From Clostridia bacterium (lineage in GTDB: Bacteria > Bacillota > Clostridia > Oscillospirales > Acutalibacteraceae): a stretch of 59,194 nt of DNA. The position numbers and the translations under genes were made by a program. Shown in pieces: positions 8,613-16,985 of this stretch (within the stretch, counting starts at the first letter, position 1; the number at the start of each line of letters is the position of its first letter). Location of the stretch: the NCBI GenBank assembly GCA_017936615.1, contig JAGBFF010000037.1, positions 1-59,194 on the forward strand, written 5' to 3'. Below the pieces are notes generated by a model, which was not told where the DNA came from, did not search any database, and was given only the letters and a program-made list of their open reading frames with translations.

Positions 8613-9815
8613 ATGGAGCTGTATATCATTATAGGTCTGTTAGCGGTCGTCATTCTGCTACTGGTGATCCTGCTGACCCGTAAGCCGAACGCTGCCGTTT
8701 TCAAGGAGTTGGCGGATACCGAGAGTCGCCTGCGCGAAGAGCTGCGCAGCACGCGCCGCGAGCTCAGCGATGCCCTCAAGGAAATGACCCGTACGATCTC
8801 AGAGGGGCAAAAGGAAACGTTGAAGGCCGCCGGTGAAAATCAGGACAAGCTCAATGCCGCCCTGACAACCGCCGTGAAAAATCTGCAGGAAAGCAACGAG
8901 AAAAAGCTCGACCAGATGCGCGAAACGGTGGATGAAAAGCTGCAAAGCACCCTCACCAAGCGGTTGGATTCCAGCTTTAAGACAGTGGGCGAGCAGCTGC
9001 AAAACGTCTATAAATCACTGGGCGAAATGAAAGAGCTTGCCGGCGGTGTCAGTGACCTGCAGCGCGTGCTGTCCAACGTCAAGGCACGCGGCACCTGGGC
9101 GGAGGTTCAGCTCGGAAACATCTTGGAGCAGACCCTCACCCACGAGCAATACGATCAGAACGTATCGACCCGGAACAACAACGAGCGTGTCGAATTTGCT
9201 ATCCGTATTCCGTCACGTGATGACGACGGTGCCTACGTCTGGCTGCCGATCGACTCAAAATTCCCGCAGGAGGACTACGTCCGCCTGTGTGACGCCGCCG
9301 AAAAAGCGGATAAGGACGGCGTGGAGGCGGCCTCCAAAGCGTTGGAGCGCGTGCTGAAAAGCGAAGCAAAAACCATCGCCGATCTGTACATTGAGGTCCC
9401 CAAAACCACCGACTTTGCGATCATGTTTCTGCCGACCGAGGGGTTGTATGCCGAGGTGTTGCGCCGTCCCGGTCTGATGGAAGAACTGCAGAACAAATAC
9501 CGCATTATGGTGTGCGGCCCCACCACCATCACGGCGTTTCTCAACACACTGCGGATGGGCTTCCGCACGCTGGCAATCGATAAACGCGCTGCTGAAGTGT
9601 GGAAGGTGCTTGGCGCCGCCAAAATGCAGTACGATAAGTTCGAGGGCGTGCTTGCCAAGGCAAAGAAAAAGATCGACGAAGCCGGCAGCGCACTGGACGA
9701 TGCACAGCCTCGCAATGATATGATCCGCCGCAAGCTGAACAAGGTCGAAGAGGTGGACAGCACCGAGGTACCGATGCTGCTGTCGCTGTCGGACGCGGAA
9801 GAAGCCGAGGAATGA
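8613..9815 (+). CDS. rmuC: DNA recombination protein RmuC
   Basis: A 400-residue protein. It begins with a single transmembrane segment (about residues 3-21), then a long coiled coil (about 30-140), then the RmuC nuclease-like domain with LGNILEQTLTHEQYDQ, LPIDSKFPQEDY and MFLPTEGLYAEVLR. RmuC limits inversions and rearrangements at short inverted repeats in E. coli. ATG 8613 follows CAGGAGTGATCGT, which overlaps the ricT stop; earlier in-frame starts fall inside ricT. Third gene of the operon. Confidence 0.9.
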   Translation: MELYIIIGLLAVVILLLVILLTRKPNAAVFKELADTESRLREELRSTRRELSDALKEMTRTISEGQKETLKAAGENQDKLNAALTTAVKNLQESNEKKLDQMRETVDEKLQSTLTKRLDSSFKTVGEQLQNVYKSLGEMKELAGGVSDLQRVLSNVKARGTWAEVQLGNILEQTLTHEQYDQNVSTRNNNERVEFAIRIPSRDDDGAYVWLPIDSKFPQEDYVRLCDAAEKADKDGVEAASKALERVLKSEAKTIADLYIEVPKTTDFAIMFLPTEGLYAEVLRRPGLMEELQNKYRIMVCGPTTITAFLNTLRMGFRTLAIDKRAAEVWKVLGAAKMQYDKFEGVLAKAKKKIDEAGSALDDAQPRNDMIRRKLNKVEEVDSTEVPMLLSLSDAEEAEE

Positions 9816-9853
9816 TCATTCCCTCTGCAACACGGTTCACATAGCGTACGTAA

Positions 9854-9885
9854 AAGAGCGCACCGCCGATCGGCGGTGCGCTCTT
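9854..9885. terminator. Bidirectional terminator between rmuC and the GH20 gene
   Basis: A perfect 32-bp palindrome (16-base arms centred on GATC) between convergent genes, with A-rich and T-rich edges. Confidence 0.85.
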
Positions 9886-9895
9886 GTTATGTTGT

Positions 9896-11791
9896 TTATT
9901 CTGCTTTGAGTGCCAATGTGAAGCCGTGGGGCAGTTTGCCGATCTCCGGACGGAGATATACGCGACACATTTCCGGATCGCCGCATATGGTCGAGGTGTA
10001 ATCGTCCACCAGCATATACTCCGGATGCTCCACCTGACCGTAGCACGCGGTAATGCCGGCAGGGATCAGACGACCAACACCCGGCAAGGTAGCATCCACG
10101 TAGCAGAACCCGGATGCACCGTGCCCGTTGACCTCGAGACTTACTGCGGTCGGTACCTTGTCGGCAGGAATGATGAAGCAGCGATCGTAATACACGTCAC
10201 GCTCAAACATCGATTTGAACGTGCCACACGCCACCTCGTGCTTGCTACCGTCAGCATAGTGCAGCGTGATGCGCGTCTTGCACGCAGAGGTATACTCCGG
10301 CAGACTGAAATGCACGTCCAAACGACCGATCTGACCGGGAGCAGCGGTTTCCGCCAACTTTTCCAACCAATCGATCGTGTTGTCGAATTTTTTCAAAAAC
10401 GCATCCAACTTAGGCGAAGCAATGCCGGGGCGGCATTCATCCCACACCGCACGGTTGAGCGTAACCAATTCCTCATAACGGCGGCGCGCCTCAGCAATAC
10501 GCTCGCGACACTCATCCAGATCCGACAACCGTTCACCGGTACGATGCTCCAGCAGATCGTACGCAATACCACGCAGCAGGTACACCAAGCGGTTTTGCTT
10601 AACGCTGCACACAAAGCATCTGACGGTGTTGCATTCCGTTTCAAACGCACCCTCCAGATTGCGCTCCAACACCGCGGCGGTGCTGTCCAGACAGAGCGCC
10701 CAATACTTGTTGAGCTCCATATCCTTCTCGCCCGGCAACGGCAGGCAGTAGCGGTTGACGAAACTATTGGTTGCCGCCGTGGCGACCGCCTCGGCATACG
10801 TATGATTGTCTGTAAACTTCAGTGCGGCCTTAACCAGCGTTTCATAGCACGGACGCTCGCCATCGTTCCACAACAGACCGGTATACACCACCGACAGGTC
10901 GGCGATCGCATTCGCCTGCGTACTAAGCTCCCAGTTGGTCATCATCATGCCCAACGGCTCGTATTTGCGGGCGTAGTCGGTCAGCGTGTCGATCGACTTG
11001 ATCTGAATGTTGGTACAAGCAAAATACTTGAAGCCCCACCGTTCAAACTTCTTGAACAGATCGTAACGGCGGCTGGTGGTAAAGCGCGCTTCAGGGAACC
11101 GCGGATAGAAGCGGTAGAACCACGCACACATCACGATATCCTTCGGGATGTCGTCCACCACGCTGTCGCACTGCTCCAGCATATCATCCCAGATCATCAC
11201 GGTTTTACCGAGACCTTTCATCAGGTGATAGTAATGCAGTAACGTGTCGCGGAACAGGATCGGCAGACCCTGCTCCTTGAGCACCTTCTTACACTCATCA
11301 CAGAAGCCCATGTTAAAGATCTCGTCAAAACCGATATGGAAGAACTTCGAAGGAAACAGTGCCGCTACCTCAGCCAGGTAAGTATCCATAAACTGCTGTG
11401 TCTGCGGCTTTTGGGGGCACGCCTCACAGTAGTTTCTCTTCTCACCCGCCTCATTAAAACGACCTTCAATATCCCCGTACATTTCCGCCATCGGACGAAG
11501 CTCGTCATGCGCCAAAAAGCGCTCGGTGTGACCGATCGGTGAGACGACCGGCACCAGCTCCAGGCCGAGGGTGTCGGCGTAAGCAACCAACTCGCGGATC
11601 TGCTCCGGAGAATACGATTCCGCCGTCGACGGATAGGGGTACGTCGCGGTGCGGATACGATCCTCCAGATACATAATAATCATATTCATGCCGGCTTTTG
11701 CAGCAGTGTCAAAATACGCTTTGACAGTATCAACCGTTTCGATCTGGCGCGCCAGGTCAATTTGTACGGCGCGATACGGTGCTTTATACAT
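9896..11791 (-). CDS. Glycoside hydrolase family 20 (beta-N-acetylhexosaminidase-type), cytosolic
   Basis: A 631-residue enzyme with the GH20 catalytic Asp-Glu pair in FPSKFFHIGFDEIFNMG. In this family the pair supports hydrolysis of terminal beta-GlcNAc or GalNAc by substrate-assisted catalysis. There is no signal peptide, so it should act on imported oligosaccharides. Two CxxC pairs (NYCEACPQ and GFCDECKK) flank the catalytic motif. ATG 11791 is preceded by GGGAGGAAGG. It is the last gene of the nagB-nagA operon, which supports an amino-sugar substrate. The exact linkage cannot be told, and remote members of the fold with other activities exist. Confidence 0.8.
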   Translation of the reverse strand: MYKAPYRAVQIDLARQIETVDTVKAYFDTAAKAGMNMIIMYLEDRIRTATYPYPSTAESYSPEQIRELVAYADTLGLELVPVVSPIGHTERFLAHDELRPMAEMYGDIEGRFNEAGEKRNYCEACPQKPQTQQFMDTYLAEVAALFPSKFFHIGFDEIFNMGFCDECKKVLKEQGLPILFRDTLLHYYHLMKGLGKTVMIWDDMLEQCDSVVDDIPKDIVMCAWFYRFYPRFPEARFTTSRRYDLFKKFERWGFKYFACTNIQIKSIDTLTDYARKYEPLGMMMTNWELSTQANAIADLSVVYTGLLWNDGERPCYETLVKAALKFTDNHTYAEAVATAATNSFVNRYCLPLPGEKDMELNKYWALCLDSTAAVLERNLEGAFETECNTVRCFVCSVKQNRLVYLLRGIAYDLLEHRTGERLSDLDECRERIAEARRRYEELVTLNRAVWDECRPGIASPKLDAFLKKFDNTIDWLEKLAETAAPGQIGRLDVHFSLPEYTSACKTRITLHYADGSKHEVACGTFKSMFERDVYYDRCFIIPADKVPTAVSLEVNGHGASGFCYVDATLPGVGRLIPAGITACYGQVEHPEYMLVDDYTSTICGDPEMCRVYLRPEIGKLPHGFTLALKAE

Positions 11792-11808
11792 CGTTCCTTC
11801 CTCCCATA

Positions 11809-12726
11809 TCACAGTTCTGCTACACGGATCGCCTCGCGCTTACCGCTCTTCATCGCACGGTACACAGCGTTGAGGAACATCACGGGCTGAATCAATTCTT
11901 CGTAGGTATGCTCCATACGCCCGGTGCGCAGAGTGCGTGCAATATTGCGCGCCTCTTCAACAAACGCCATATCCAACGTAATGGGCTGGGTCAGGTCCTT
12001 GTTGTCCGGCTTGGTCGCATCCAATTGCTGCGGCGTGTAGATCTCCACCTCGTAGTCCCACCGACCGGCAGTGTACAGACCCGTAACGTCGAAATCGTCA
12101 TAGTGGATAATCAGAGCAACGCCATTTTTCGTCTCGGACGCCGACACCCACTGCGGATAATAGCCGAAAACCGGCAGGCAGATTTCTGCCAGATGACCGG
12201 CATAGAAGAAGAAACCGCCCCATTCGTTTTCCAAATTGACCGGCGCCATCACGGTACCGCCGACGATCGGAATCTCCTTCTTGCGAAGCTCCTCCACAAA
12301 GCGGATCGCCGCCTTCGTTTCAGGACACAGCTTGAGGCAAGAACCACCCATCAGCGGCACGCCTTTGTCGCGCGCCAGGCGAGCCAGTTCGATTGCCTCA
12401 TCCTCGTCCTGCGTGAACGGCTTGTCGATAAACACCGGAATACCGGCTTCGATGAACGGACGCGCCATCTGCGCATGGAGTCGGCCGTCACGTGCCGTGA
12501 CGATCGCCGCATCAATCTTGTCGAGCATCTCCTCGGGCGACTTGGCGATAAACTCAACCCCGTACTTTTCCTTCAACTTTTCGTCCACGCCGGGATAGGT
12601 GCTGTAGGTTGCCACAGCCTGAATATCATCGAATTCACCCTGCACGCTCTTGTCGTAGCCGTTGAACATCGCCGCGAACAGATCGGCGTGCGAGTTTACA
12701 CTGCCCAAAAAACCTACACGAAACAT
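11809..12726 (-). CDS. Gfo/Idh/MocA family oxidoreductase (third of three)
   Basis: A 305-residue protein starting MFRVGFLGSVNSHADLFAAM. The Rossmann fold is recognisable but the classic GxGxxG is reduced to GFLGSVNSH. The family EKP-type motif is DKP (PVFIDKPFTQDEDEAIELA), keeping the catalytic-region lysine. Family members oxidise or reduce sugars and sugar derivatives with NAD(P), and a branch (GH109) uses NAD for glycoside cleavage. The substrate here is unknown. AAGGAGGAAACAAC supports ATG 12726. It sits 17 bp upstream of the GH20 gene in the amino-sugar operon. Confidence 0.75.
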   Translation of the reverse strand: MFRVGFLGSVNSHADLFAAMFNGYDKSVQGEFDDIQAVATYSTYPGVDEKLKEKYGVEFIAKSPEEMLDKIDAAIVTARDGRLHAQMARPFIEAGIPVFIDKPFTQDEDEAIELARLARDKGVPLMGGSCLKLCPETKAAIRFVEELRKKEIPIVGGTVMAPVNLENEWGGFFFYAGHLAEICLPVFGYYPQWVSASETKNGVALIIHYDDFDVTGLYTAGRWDYEVEIYTPQQLDATKPDNKDLTQPITLDMAFVEEARNIARTLRTGRMEHTYEELIQPVMFLNAVYRAMKSGKREAIRVAEL

Positions 12727-12738
12727 GTTGTTTCCTCC

Positions 12739-13803
12739 TTATACCGGATAGTGATTCGGGTTCTGACGGTGAACCTCCTCGATGATGGCGATCTCCTGAC
12801 GGATCTTCTCCGGACGGATAACCAGCGGCGTGCCGTTGGTCAGATGCTCGTACACATTGCGATAATACGCCTTCACCGCCGCGCCGAACGCATCGCCTTC
12901 CATCGTCAGCTGCCCCTCGTTCCACTCCCGCTTTTCGCCGCAATATGCCGGTGCACCTTCGGGCCCCTGCAGCGACTCCATGATCAGCTTGCGGGTCGGC
13001 GCCTGCTCGGGGTCGAAGTATTTGTACTTGATTTCCTGAAGGGTACCCTTCAAGCTGCCGTGGCTTGCCTGAATAAGGTAGGTGTAATCGGAATACGCGT
13101 TGCAGGAGGTGATCTCCACCTCAACGATCGGCTTGCCGGGCTGGGTCAGAATGACCTTGGCAAAATCCTCGGCATCGCCGAAGCTGTTGGCACGATCCAG
13201 ATAGGATACCACGGTGGGCACGCCTTCATCGTCAAAGAAGTTGATCGCCTGCTCCAGCGGGTGCGGGCCGGTGTTGCGCAGGTTGCCGCCGTTATACGCA
13301 TGGCTGCACTGCCAGTCCCAACGACGAGCGAAACCGCCGAAATTGATCTTAACCTCGATCAAGCGGCCCAGTACGCCGCTATTGATAATTTTACAAACCT
13401 CTTGATAATACGGGGCAAAATGCGACTGCTGGAACACGCACAACGATGCACCGGTCTTTTTCGCAGCGGCGATCAGCTGATCACACTCGGCCGCCGTCTT
13501 GGCAAACGGCTTCTCCGTAACAATATTAAAACCATGCTCCAACAGATCCAACGCCACCGGGAAATGGAAATGCGAGTAGGTCGCGTTGACGACCAAATCA
13601 AGGTCTTTGCGGTCCAGAATCTCACGATAATCGGCATACACGTCGCAGCCGAACTGCTTCTTCGCCCGTTCACGACGGATCTCCAGCTCGTCAACCACAG
13701 CAACGACCTCAAACCACTCGTTTCTGTCACTGGCAAAAAAAGCACCGTGAATGTCGCCGCCGCTGCGGCCAAATCCGATAATAGCTACTCGTTTTTTCTG
13801 CAT
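12739..13803 (-). CDS. Gfo/Idh/MocA family oxidoreductase (second of three)
   Basis: A 354-residue cytosolic dehydrogenase with an intact dinucleotide motif VAIIGFGRSGGDIHG, the EKP motif (NIVTEKPFAKTAAECD) and the family C-terminal stretch GGNLRNTGPHPLEQAINFF. This is the most canonical of the three operon paralogues. NAD(P)-dependent sugar oxidation or reduction is expected, but the substrate is not identifiable. The three paralogues differ strongly from one another, so this is not a recent triplication. ATG 13803 follows AAAAGAGGGACAATC. Confidence 0.8.
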   Translation of the reverse strand: MQKKRVAIIGFGRSGGDIHGAFFASDRNEWFEVVAVVDELEIRRERAKKQFGCDVYADYREILDRKDLDLVVNATYSHFHFPVALDLLEHGFNIVTEKPFAKTAAECDQLIAAAKKTGASLCVFQQSHFAPYYQEVCKIINSGVLGRLIEVKINFGGFARRWDWQCSHAYNGGNLRNTGPHPLEQAINFFDDEGVPTVVSYLDRANSFGDAEDFAKVILTQPGKPIVEVEITSCNAYSDYTYLIQASHGSLKGTLQEIKYKYFDPEQAPTRKLIMESLQGPEGAPAYCGEKREWNEGQLTMEGDAFGAAVKAYYRNVYEHLTNGTPLVIRPEKIRQEIAIIEEVHRQNPNHYPV

Positions 13804-13824
13804 GATTGTCCCTCTTTTCTTGTT

Positions 13825-13868
13825 ACCGACAACGTCGGTCCACAGTGTATAATTCCGACTCTCGTCGG
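13825..13868. repeat. Two small matching palindromes inside the nag operon
   Basis: In the 68-bp gap between two oxidoreductase genes lie ACCGAC-AAC-GTCGGT (13825-13839) and CCGAC-TCTC-GTCGG (13855-13868). They share the same stem and their centres are about 29-30 bp apart. They could be paired operators near an internal promoter or small RNA hairpins that stabilise or segment the transcript. No convincing promoter hexamers were found beside them. Confidence 0.4.
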
Positions 13869-13871
13869 TAA

Positions 13872-14852
13872 TTATCGTTGTTCATCCGCAAAACGCTGAA
13901 GCATCAGCGCCGCGTGCGAAGCGGCGATACATCCCGCCGTATTATCGGCCGGTGCGCCGGCCCGAACCTCTGTCAAAAAGCCCTCCAAGGTGCGCCGTGC
14001 CACGGGCTTCACCGCGACCGTACGCGGCGCAGTATCTTCCGCTGCTGCCACCGTGAGCGTTTCCGCGCCGACGCGGCACTCCAGATAACCGGAAGCTCCC
14101 CAGAACGTAAAACGCCAATAGCTCGGCAGCTGAAATGCTGCCGCCGGTCCGGCATAGGAGACGTCACCCGTAACCGCCGCGCCGTTCGCAAGCTGTCCGT
14201 TAAACTGCGCGCAATCCTTAAAATGCGGCACCTCGGTCGCATAGGCGTTCCACTGACGGGCAAACAACGTACGCTCGTAGGCGCTGCCCGCCACCCACGT
14301 CAGCGCATCCATCGCGTGGATAGCGATATCGTTAAACGTACCGCCGTGCTTACCCTCTTCAAAATACCAACCGGGACGCACGCCGTAATTCAGCGGGTGC
14401 TGGGCAGTGAACTGCACCGCACGAATCTCGCCGAGCGCACCGCCACCGATGATCTCTGCCGCAGTCCGTAGCGCTGCGTCGTCTCGCAATTCGAGTTGGA
14501 TTCCAACGGAAATCTGCTTTTCACGGCTGATCCGTTCGATCTCCGCCAACTCCTCCGGCGAGGTGCACAGCGGCTTATCGGTAATGACCGCCTTGCCGGC
14601 GTTCAGCGCCTGAATCACCCGCTTGCCGCGAATGCCGTAGTAATCCCCGATCGCTACAATATCGATCTGCGGATCGGCCAGCAGCGCCTCGTAGCTGTCG
14701 TAAAACGGCTCGGTCACGATCTCTTTGGCAGCAGCGGCCGCTTCGGCGGTCTCCTCCCAAGCGCCGACAACCGTCAGCTCGGGATGCGCCTTCACCTCGT
14801 TGTACAGGCTGTAAATATGGTTGTGTCTCAATCCTGCAAATGCTATCTTCAT
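13872..14852 (-). CDS. Gfo/Idh/MocA family oxidoreductase (first of three)
   Basis: A 326-residue protein, MKIAFAGLRHNHIYSLYNEV at the start. The usual GxGxxG is replaced by AGLRHNHI, and the EKP position reads DKP (AVITDKPLCTSPEE). The C-terminal half contains the family pattern GGTFNDIAIHAMDAL, with His in the expected catalytic area. Likely an NAD(P)-using enzyme on a sugar or sugar-derived compound; substrate unknown. GTG at 14855 directly precedes ATG 14852 and either could start it; GAGGG lies 6-9 nt upstream. The gene begins 5 bp after the nagA stop, so coupling is likely. Confidence 0.75.
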   Translation of the reverse strand: MKIAFAGLRHNHIYSLYNEVKAHPELTVVGAWEETAEAAAAAKEIVTEPFYDSYEALLADPQIDIVAIGDYYGIRGKRVIQALNAGKAVITDKPLCTSPEELAEIERISREKQISVGIQLELRDDAALRTAAEIIGGGALGEIRAVQFTAQHPLNYGVRPGWYFEEGKHGGTFNDIAIHAMDALTWVAGSAYERTLFARQWNAYATEVPHFKDCAQFNGQLANGAAVTGDVSYAGPAAAFQLPSYWRFTFWGASGYLECRVGAETLTVAAAEDTAPRTVAVKPVARRTLEGFLTEVRAGAPADNTAGCIAASHAALMLQRFADEQR

Positions 14853-14857
14853 CACGA

Positions 14858-16021
14858 TCAGCCCTCATAAACCGTGCGACCCTCGACAATGGTGCGGGAC
14901 ACACAAAACTCGTCGTCGAACAGTACGATGTCGGCGCGCTTACCAACCTCCAGCGTGCCGCGGTCGGTCAAGCCGACGATGCGGGCTGGCGTCTCCGTCG
15001 CCATTTTCACCGCATCCACAAGCGTCGCCTTAGCAAGCTGCACCATATTTCTGACCAGACGTTCCATCGTGGCAACGCTGCCTGCAAACGCCGTACGATC
15101 CGGCAGCTTGGCCACGCCATCCTCAATGATGACCTTAAGTCCGTTTTCCAGGCTGCCCAGCACGCTTTCGCCGTCCGGCATGCCGGCACCGCGCATCGAG
15201 TCAGTGACCAGCGCCGTGCGATCGGGCCCGATAAAGCGGTAAACCTGTTGCAGCAGCGGCGGCGGCAGATGCACGCCGTCCGCGATGATCTCCACCGTCA
15301 GGCCATCCAGCAGGTACGCGCTTTCCACAATGCCCGCATAACGGTAGGCGTTGCGGCGATGCACCGTGCTGCAGCAGGAATACAGATGGGTGATGTGGGT
15401 AAATCCGTCATTCAGCGCCTGAACGACCTCGTCATACTCGGCATTGCTGTGGCCGATGGAAGGCAGCACCCCGTGAGCACGCAACGCCGCAGCAAATTCG
15501 CGGGAGCCAGCCAATTCGGGAGCGGCACTCCACCGCAGGATACGGTCAGACAAAGACAAGATCTTCTCATACTCCGCCGGATCGGGGGCGCGTACCATTT
15601 CGGGATCCTGCGCGCCGCACTGCTCAGGCGAAAAATACGGACCTTCAAAATGGATGCCCGGCATATCGGCACCGTCAATGTTGACCTCTGACGCCTGTTT
15701 GCTGACGGCAAGGATGCCGACCGTCTCTTCCGGCGTACCGGAAGTCGCGGTGGGAAGCAGGGTGGTCGTGCCGTGCTGCGCATGCAGCCTAGCCGCCGTC
15801 AGAAACGCCTCCACTGTGTTGTCCAAAAAGTCGGAACCGCCGCCGCCGTGGGTGTGAATATCCACAAAACCCGGCACCACGTACCGCCCGGCGGCATCGA
15901 TGATCTCGGCCCCGCTCGCATCAGCAGGCACGGGAACAATCTTGCCGTTTTCAAACGCCACCTCACCGGCGGCCTCGATCACACCGCCGCGGATCACGCG
16001 GCCATTACGAATGATCGTCAT
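14858..16021 (-). CDS. nagA: N-acetylglucosamine-6-phosphate deacetylase
   Basis: A 387-residue amidohydrolase that converts GlcNAc-6-phosphate to glucosamine-6-phosphate and acetate. The metal-site HxH is seen in VDIHTHGGGGSDF. The family stretches HFEGPYFSPEQCGAQ, SIGHSNAEYDEV, THLYSCCSTVHRR and LVTDSMRGAGMPDG are present in order. AAGGAGAGAAAACGT sets the start at 16021; a longer frame to 16078 runs inside nagB. It lies 13 bp after nagB, so the two steps are made together. Confidence 0.93.
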   Translation of the reverse strand: MTIIRNGRVIRGGVIEAAGEVAFENGKIVPVPADASGAEIIDAAGRYVVPGFVDIHTHGGGGSDFLDNTVEAFLTAARLHAQHGTTTLLPTATSGTPEETVGILAVSKQASEVNIDGADMPGIHFEGPYFSPEQCGAQDPEMVRAPDPAEYEKILSLSDRILRWSAAPELAGSREFAAALRAHGVLPSIGHSNAEYDEVVQALNDGFTHITHLYSCCSTVHRRNAYRYAGIVESAYLLDGLTVEIIADGVHLPPPLLQQVYRFIGPDRTALVTDSMRGAGMPDGESVLGSLENGLKVIIEDGVAKLPDRTAFAGSVATMERLVRNMVQLAKATLVDAVKMATETPARIVGLTDRGTLEVGKRADIVLFDDEFCVSRTIVEGRTVYEG

Positions 16022-16034
16022 ACGTTTTCTCTCC

Positions 16035-16808
16035 TTACAGCTTGGCACCGCTGTCGGCATCGCAGAACATAACGGCATCGCCGTGAGAACGCATCGCCGT
16101 AGCGGGAACCATATCGGTAACCTCGCCCTGTACCGTCAGCGTAACGGCTTCACACTTGGTGGGAGCCGGCACGGTGCAGACCAGATGACCTGCACGCATC
16201 AGCGTGGGGATAGTCAGCGTGAGTGCGTGGGTCGGCACTTCGTCAATGGAAGCAAAGCAACCGTCGTTGACCTGCTGCTGACGGCACACCTCGTCGAGCT
16301 TGACGACCTTGACGACCTCGGGATCGTCAAACTTCGCTTCACCGGGATCGTTGAACGCCAAGTGACCGTTTTCACCGATACCGAGACATACCAGATCGGT
16401 GGGATAGTCCTTCAAAAGCGCCGCATAACGCTTGCACTCCGCCTGCGGGTCGGCCGCACTCGGATCCAGACGGTACACCTTACCGAACGGCAGGCGACCG
16501 AACAGGTGCTCCGTCAAGAAATTACCGAAGCCCTGCGGCGCATCTGCCGACAGGCCGACGTACTCATCCATATGGAACGCATTCACACGGCTCCAGTCGA
16601 TACCCTCGGCGGCGACCAGCGCATCCAGCGTCTCGTTCTGGGACGGAGCGGCAGCAAAAATGATGTTGACCTGCTCCTTTTCCTCCAGCAGCTGACGGAT
16701 GCGGACTGCCGCAGCCTTACCGGCAGCGGCGCCCATTTCAGAGCGGGTAGCATATACGTTGACGCGCAGTCTGTCTGCGCAAAGCTGTTTGATCGGTTTC
16801 ATAGTCAT
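16035..16808 (-). CDS. nagB: Glucosamine-6-phosphate deaminase
   Basis: A 257-residue enzyme converting glucosamine-6-phosphate to fructose-6-phosphate and ammonia. The catalytic and lid motifs are clear: VNAFHMDEYVGL (Asp of the active site) and LGIGENGHLAFNDPGE. AAGGAGGAGTAG lies 5 nt before ATG 16808; a second in-frame ATG at 16802 is also possible. First gene of the nagB-nagA-oxidoreductases-GH20 operon. TATGAT at about 16825-16830 (minus strand) may be its -10, but the -35 is poor, which suggests activator or repressor control. Confidence 0.94.
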   Translation of the reverse strand: MTMKPIKQLCADRLRVNVYATRSEMGAAAGKAAAVRIRQLLEEKEQVNIIFAAAPSQNETLDALVAAEGIDWSRVNAFHMDEYVGLSADAPQGFGNFLTEHLFGRLPFGKVYRLDPSAADPQAECKRYAALLKDYPTDLVCLGIGENGHLAFNDPGEAKFDDPEVVKVVKLDEVCRQQQVNDGCFASIDEVPTHALTLTIPTLMRAGHLVCTVPAPTKCEAVTLTVQGEVTDMVPATAMRSHGDAVMFCDADSGAKL

Positions 16809-16922
16809 CTACTCCTCCTTTTTCTTTATCATACCACGTTTTTTGTGAATTTCTAGCCTTATACTGCTGTTAATGTCAAATTCTTGCTATCTTGTTGTCG
16901 AAAATTATTTATCTGCCCCCTC

Positions 16923-16951
16923 TTGCAAAGTGCGCTGTTTTTTGCCATAAT
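16923..16951 (+). promoter_or_regulatory. Promoter for pth-mfd-comEA-like operon
   Basis: TTGCAA (16923-16928), 17 bp, CATAAT (16946-16951), 34 bp upstream of the pth start. Confidence 0.6.
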
Positions 16952-16985
16952 AGAGGCATACTGAACAACAAAAGAGGTTAGGATT

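Noticed and set aside
9854..9885. The many strong palindromes (1477, 9854, 21464, 50591, 58403) as mobile repeats or CRISPR-like units
   Set aside because: Each has a different sequence and sits between convergent genes, which is what bidirectional terminators do.
11779..13899. A 706-codon open frame on the plus strand opposite the GH20 and oxidoreductase genes
   Set aside because: It is antisense to two convincing genes with motifs and ribosome sites. Its translation is low-complexity Arg/His-rich sequence, as expected from G+C-rich codon bias.
16809..16922. A GntR/NagR-type operator before nagB
   Set aside because: No TGGTCTAGACCA-like palindrome was found in the gap; only a weak promoter is visible.
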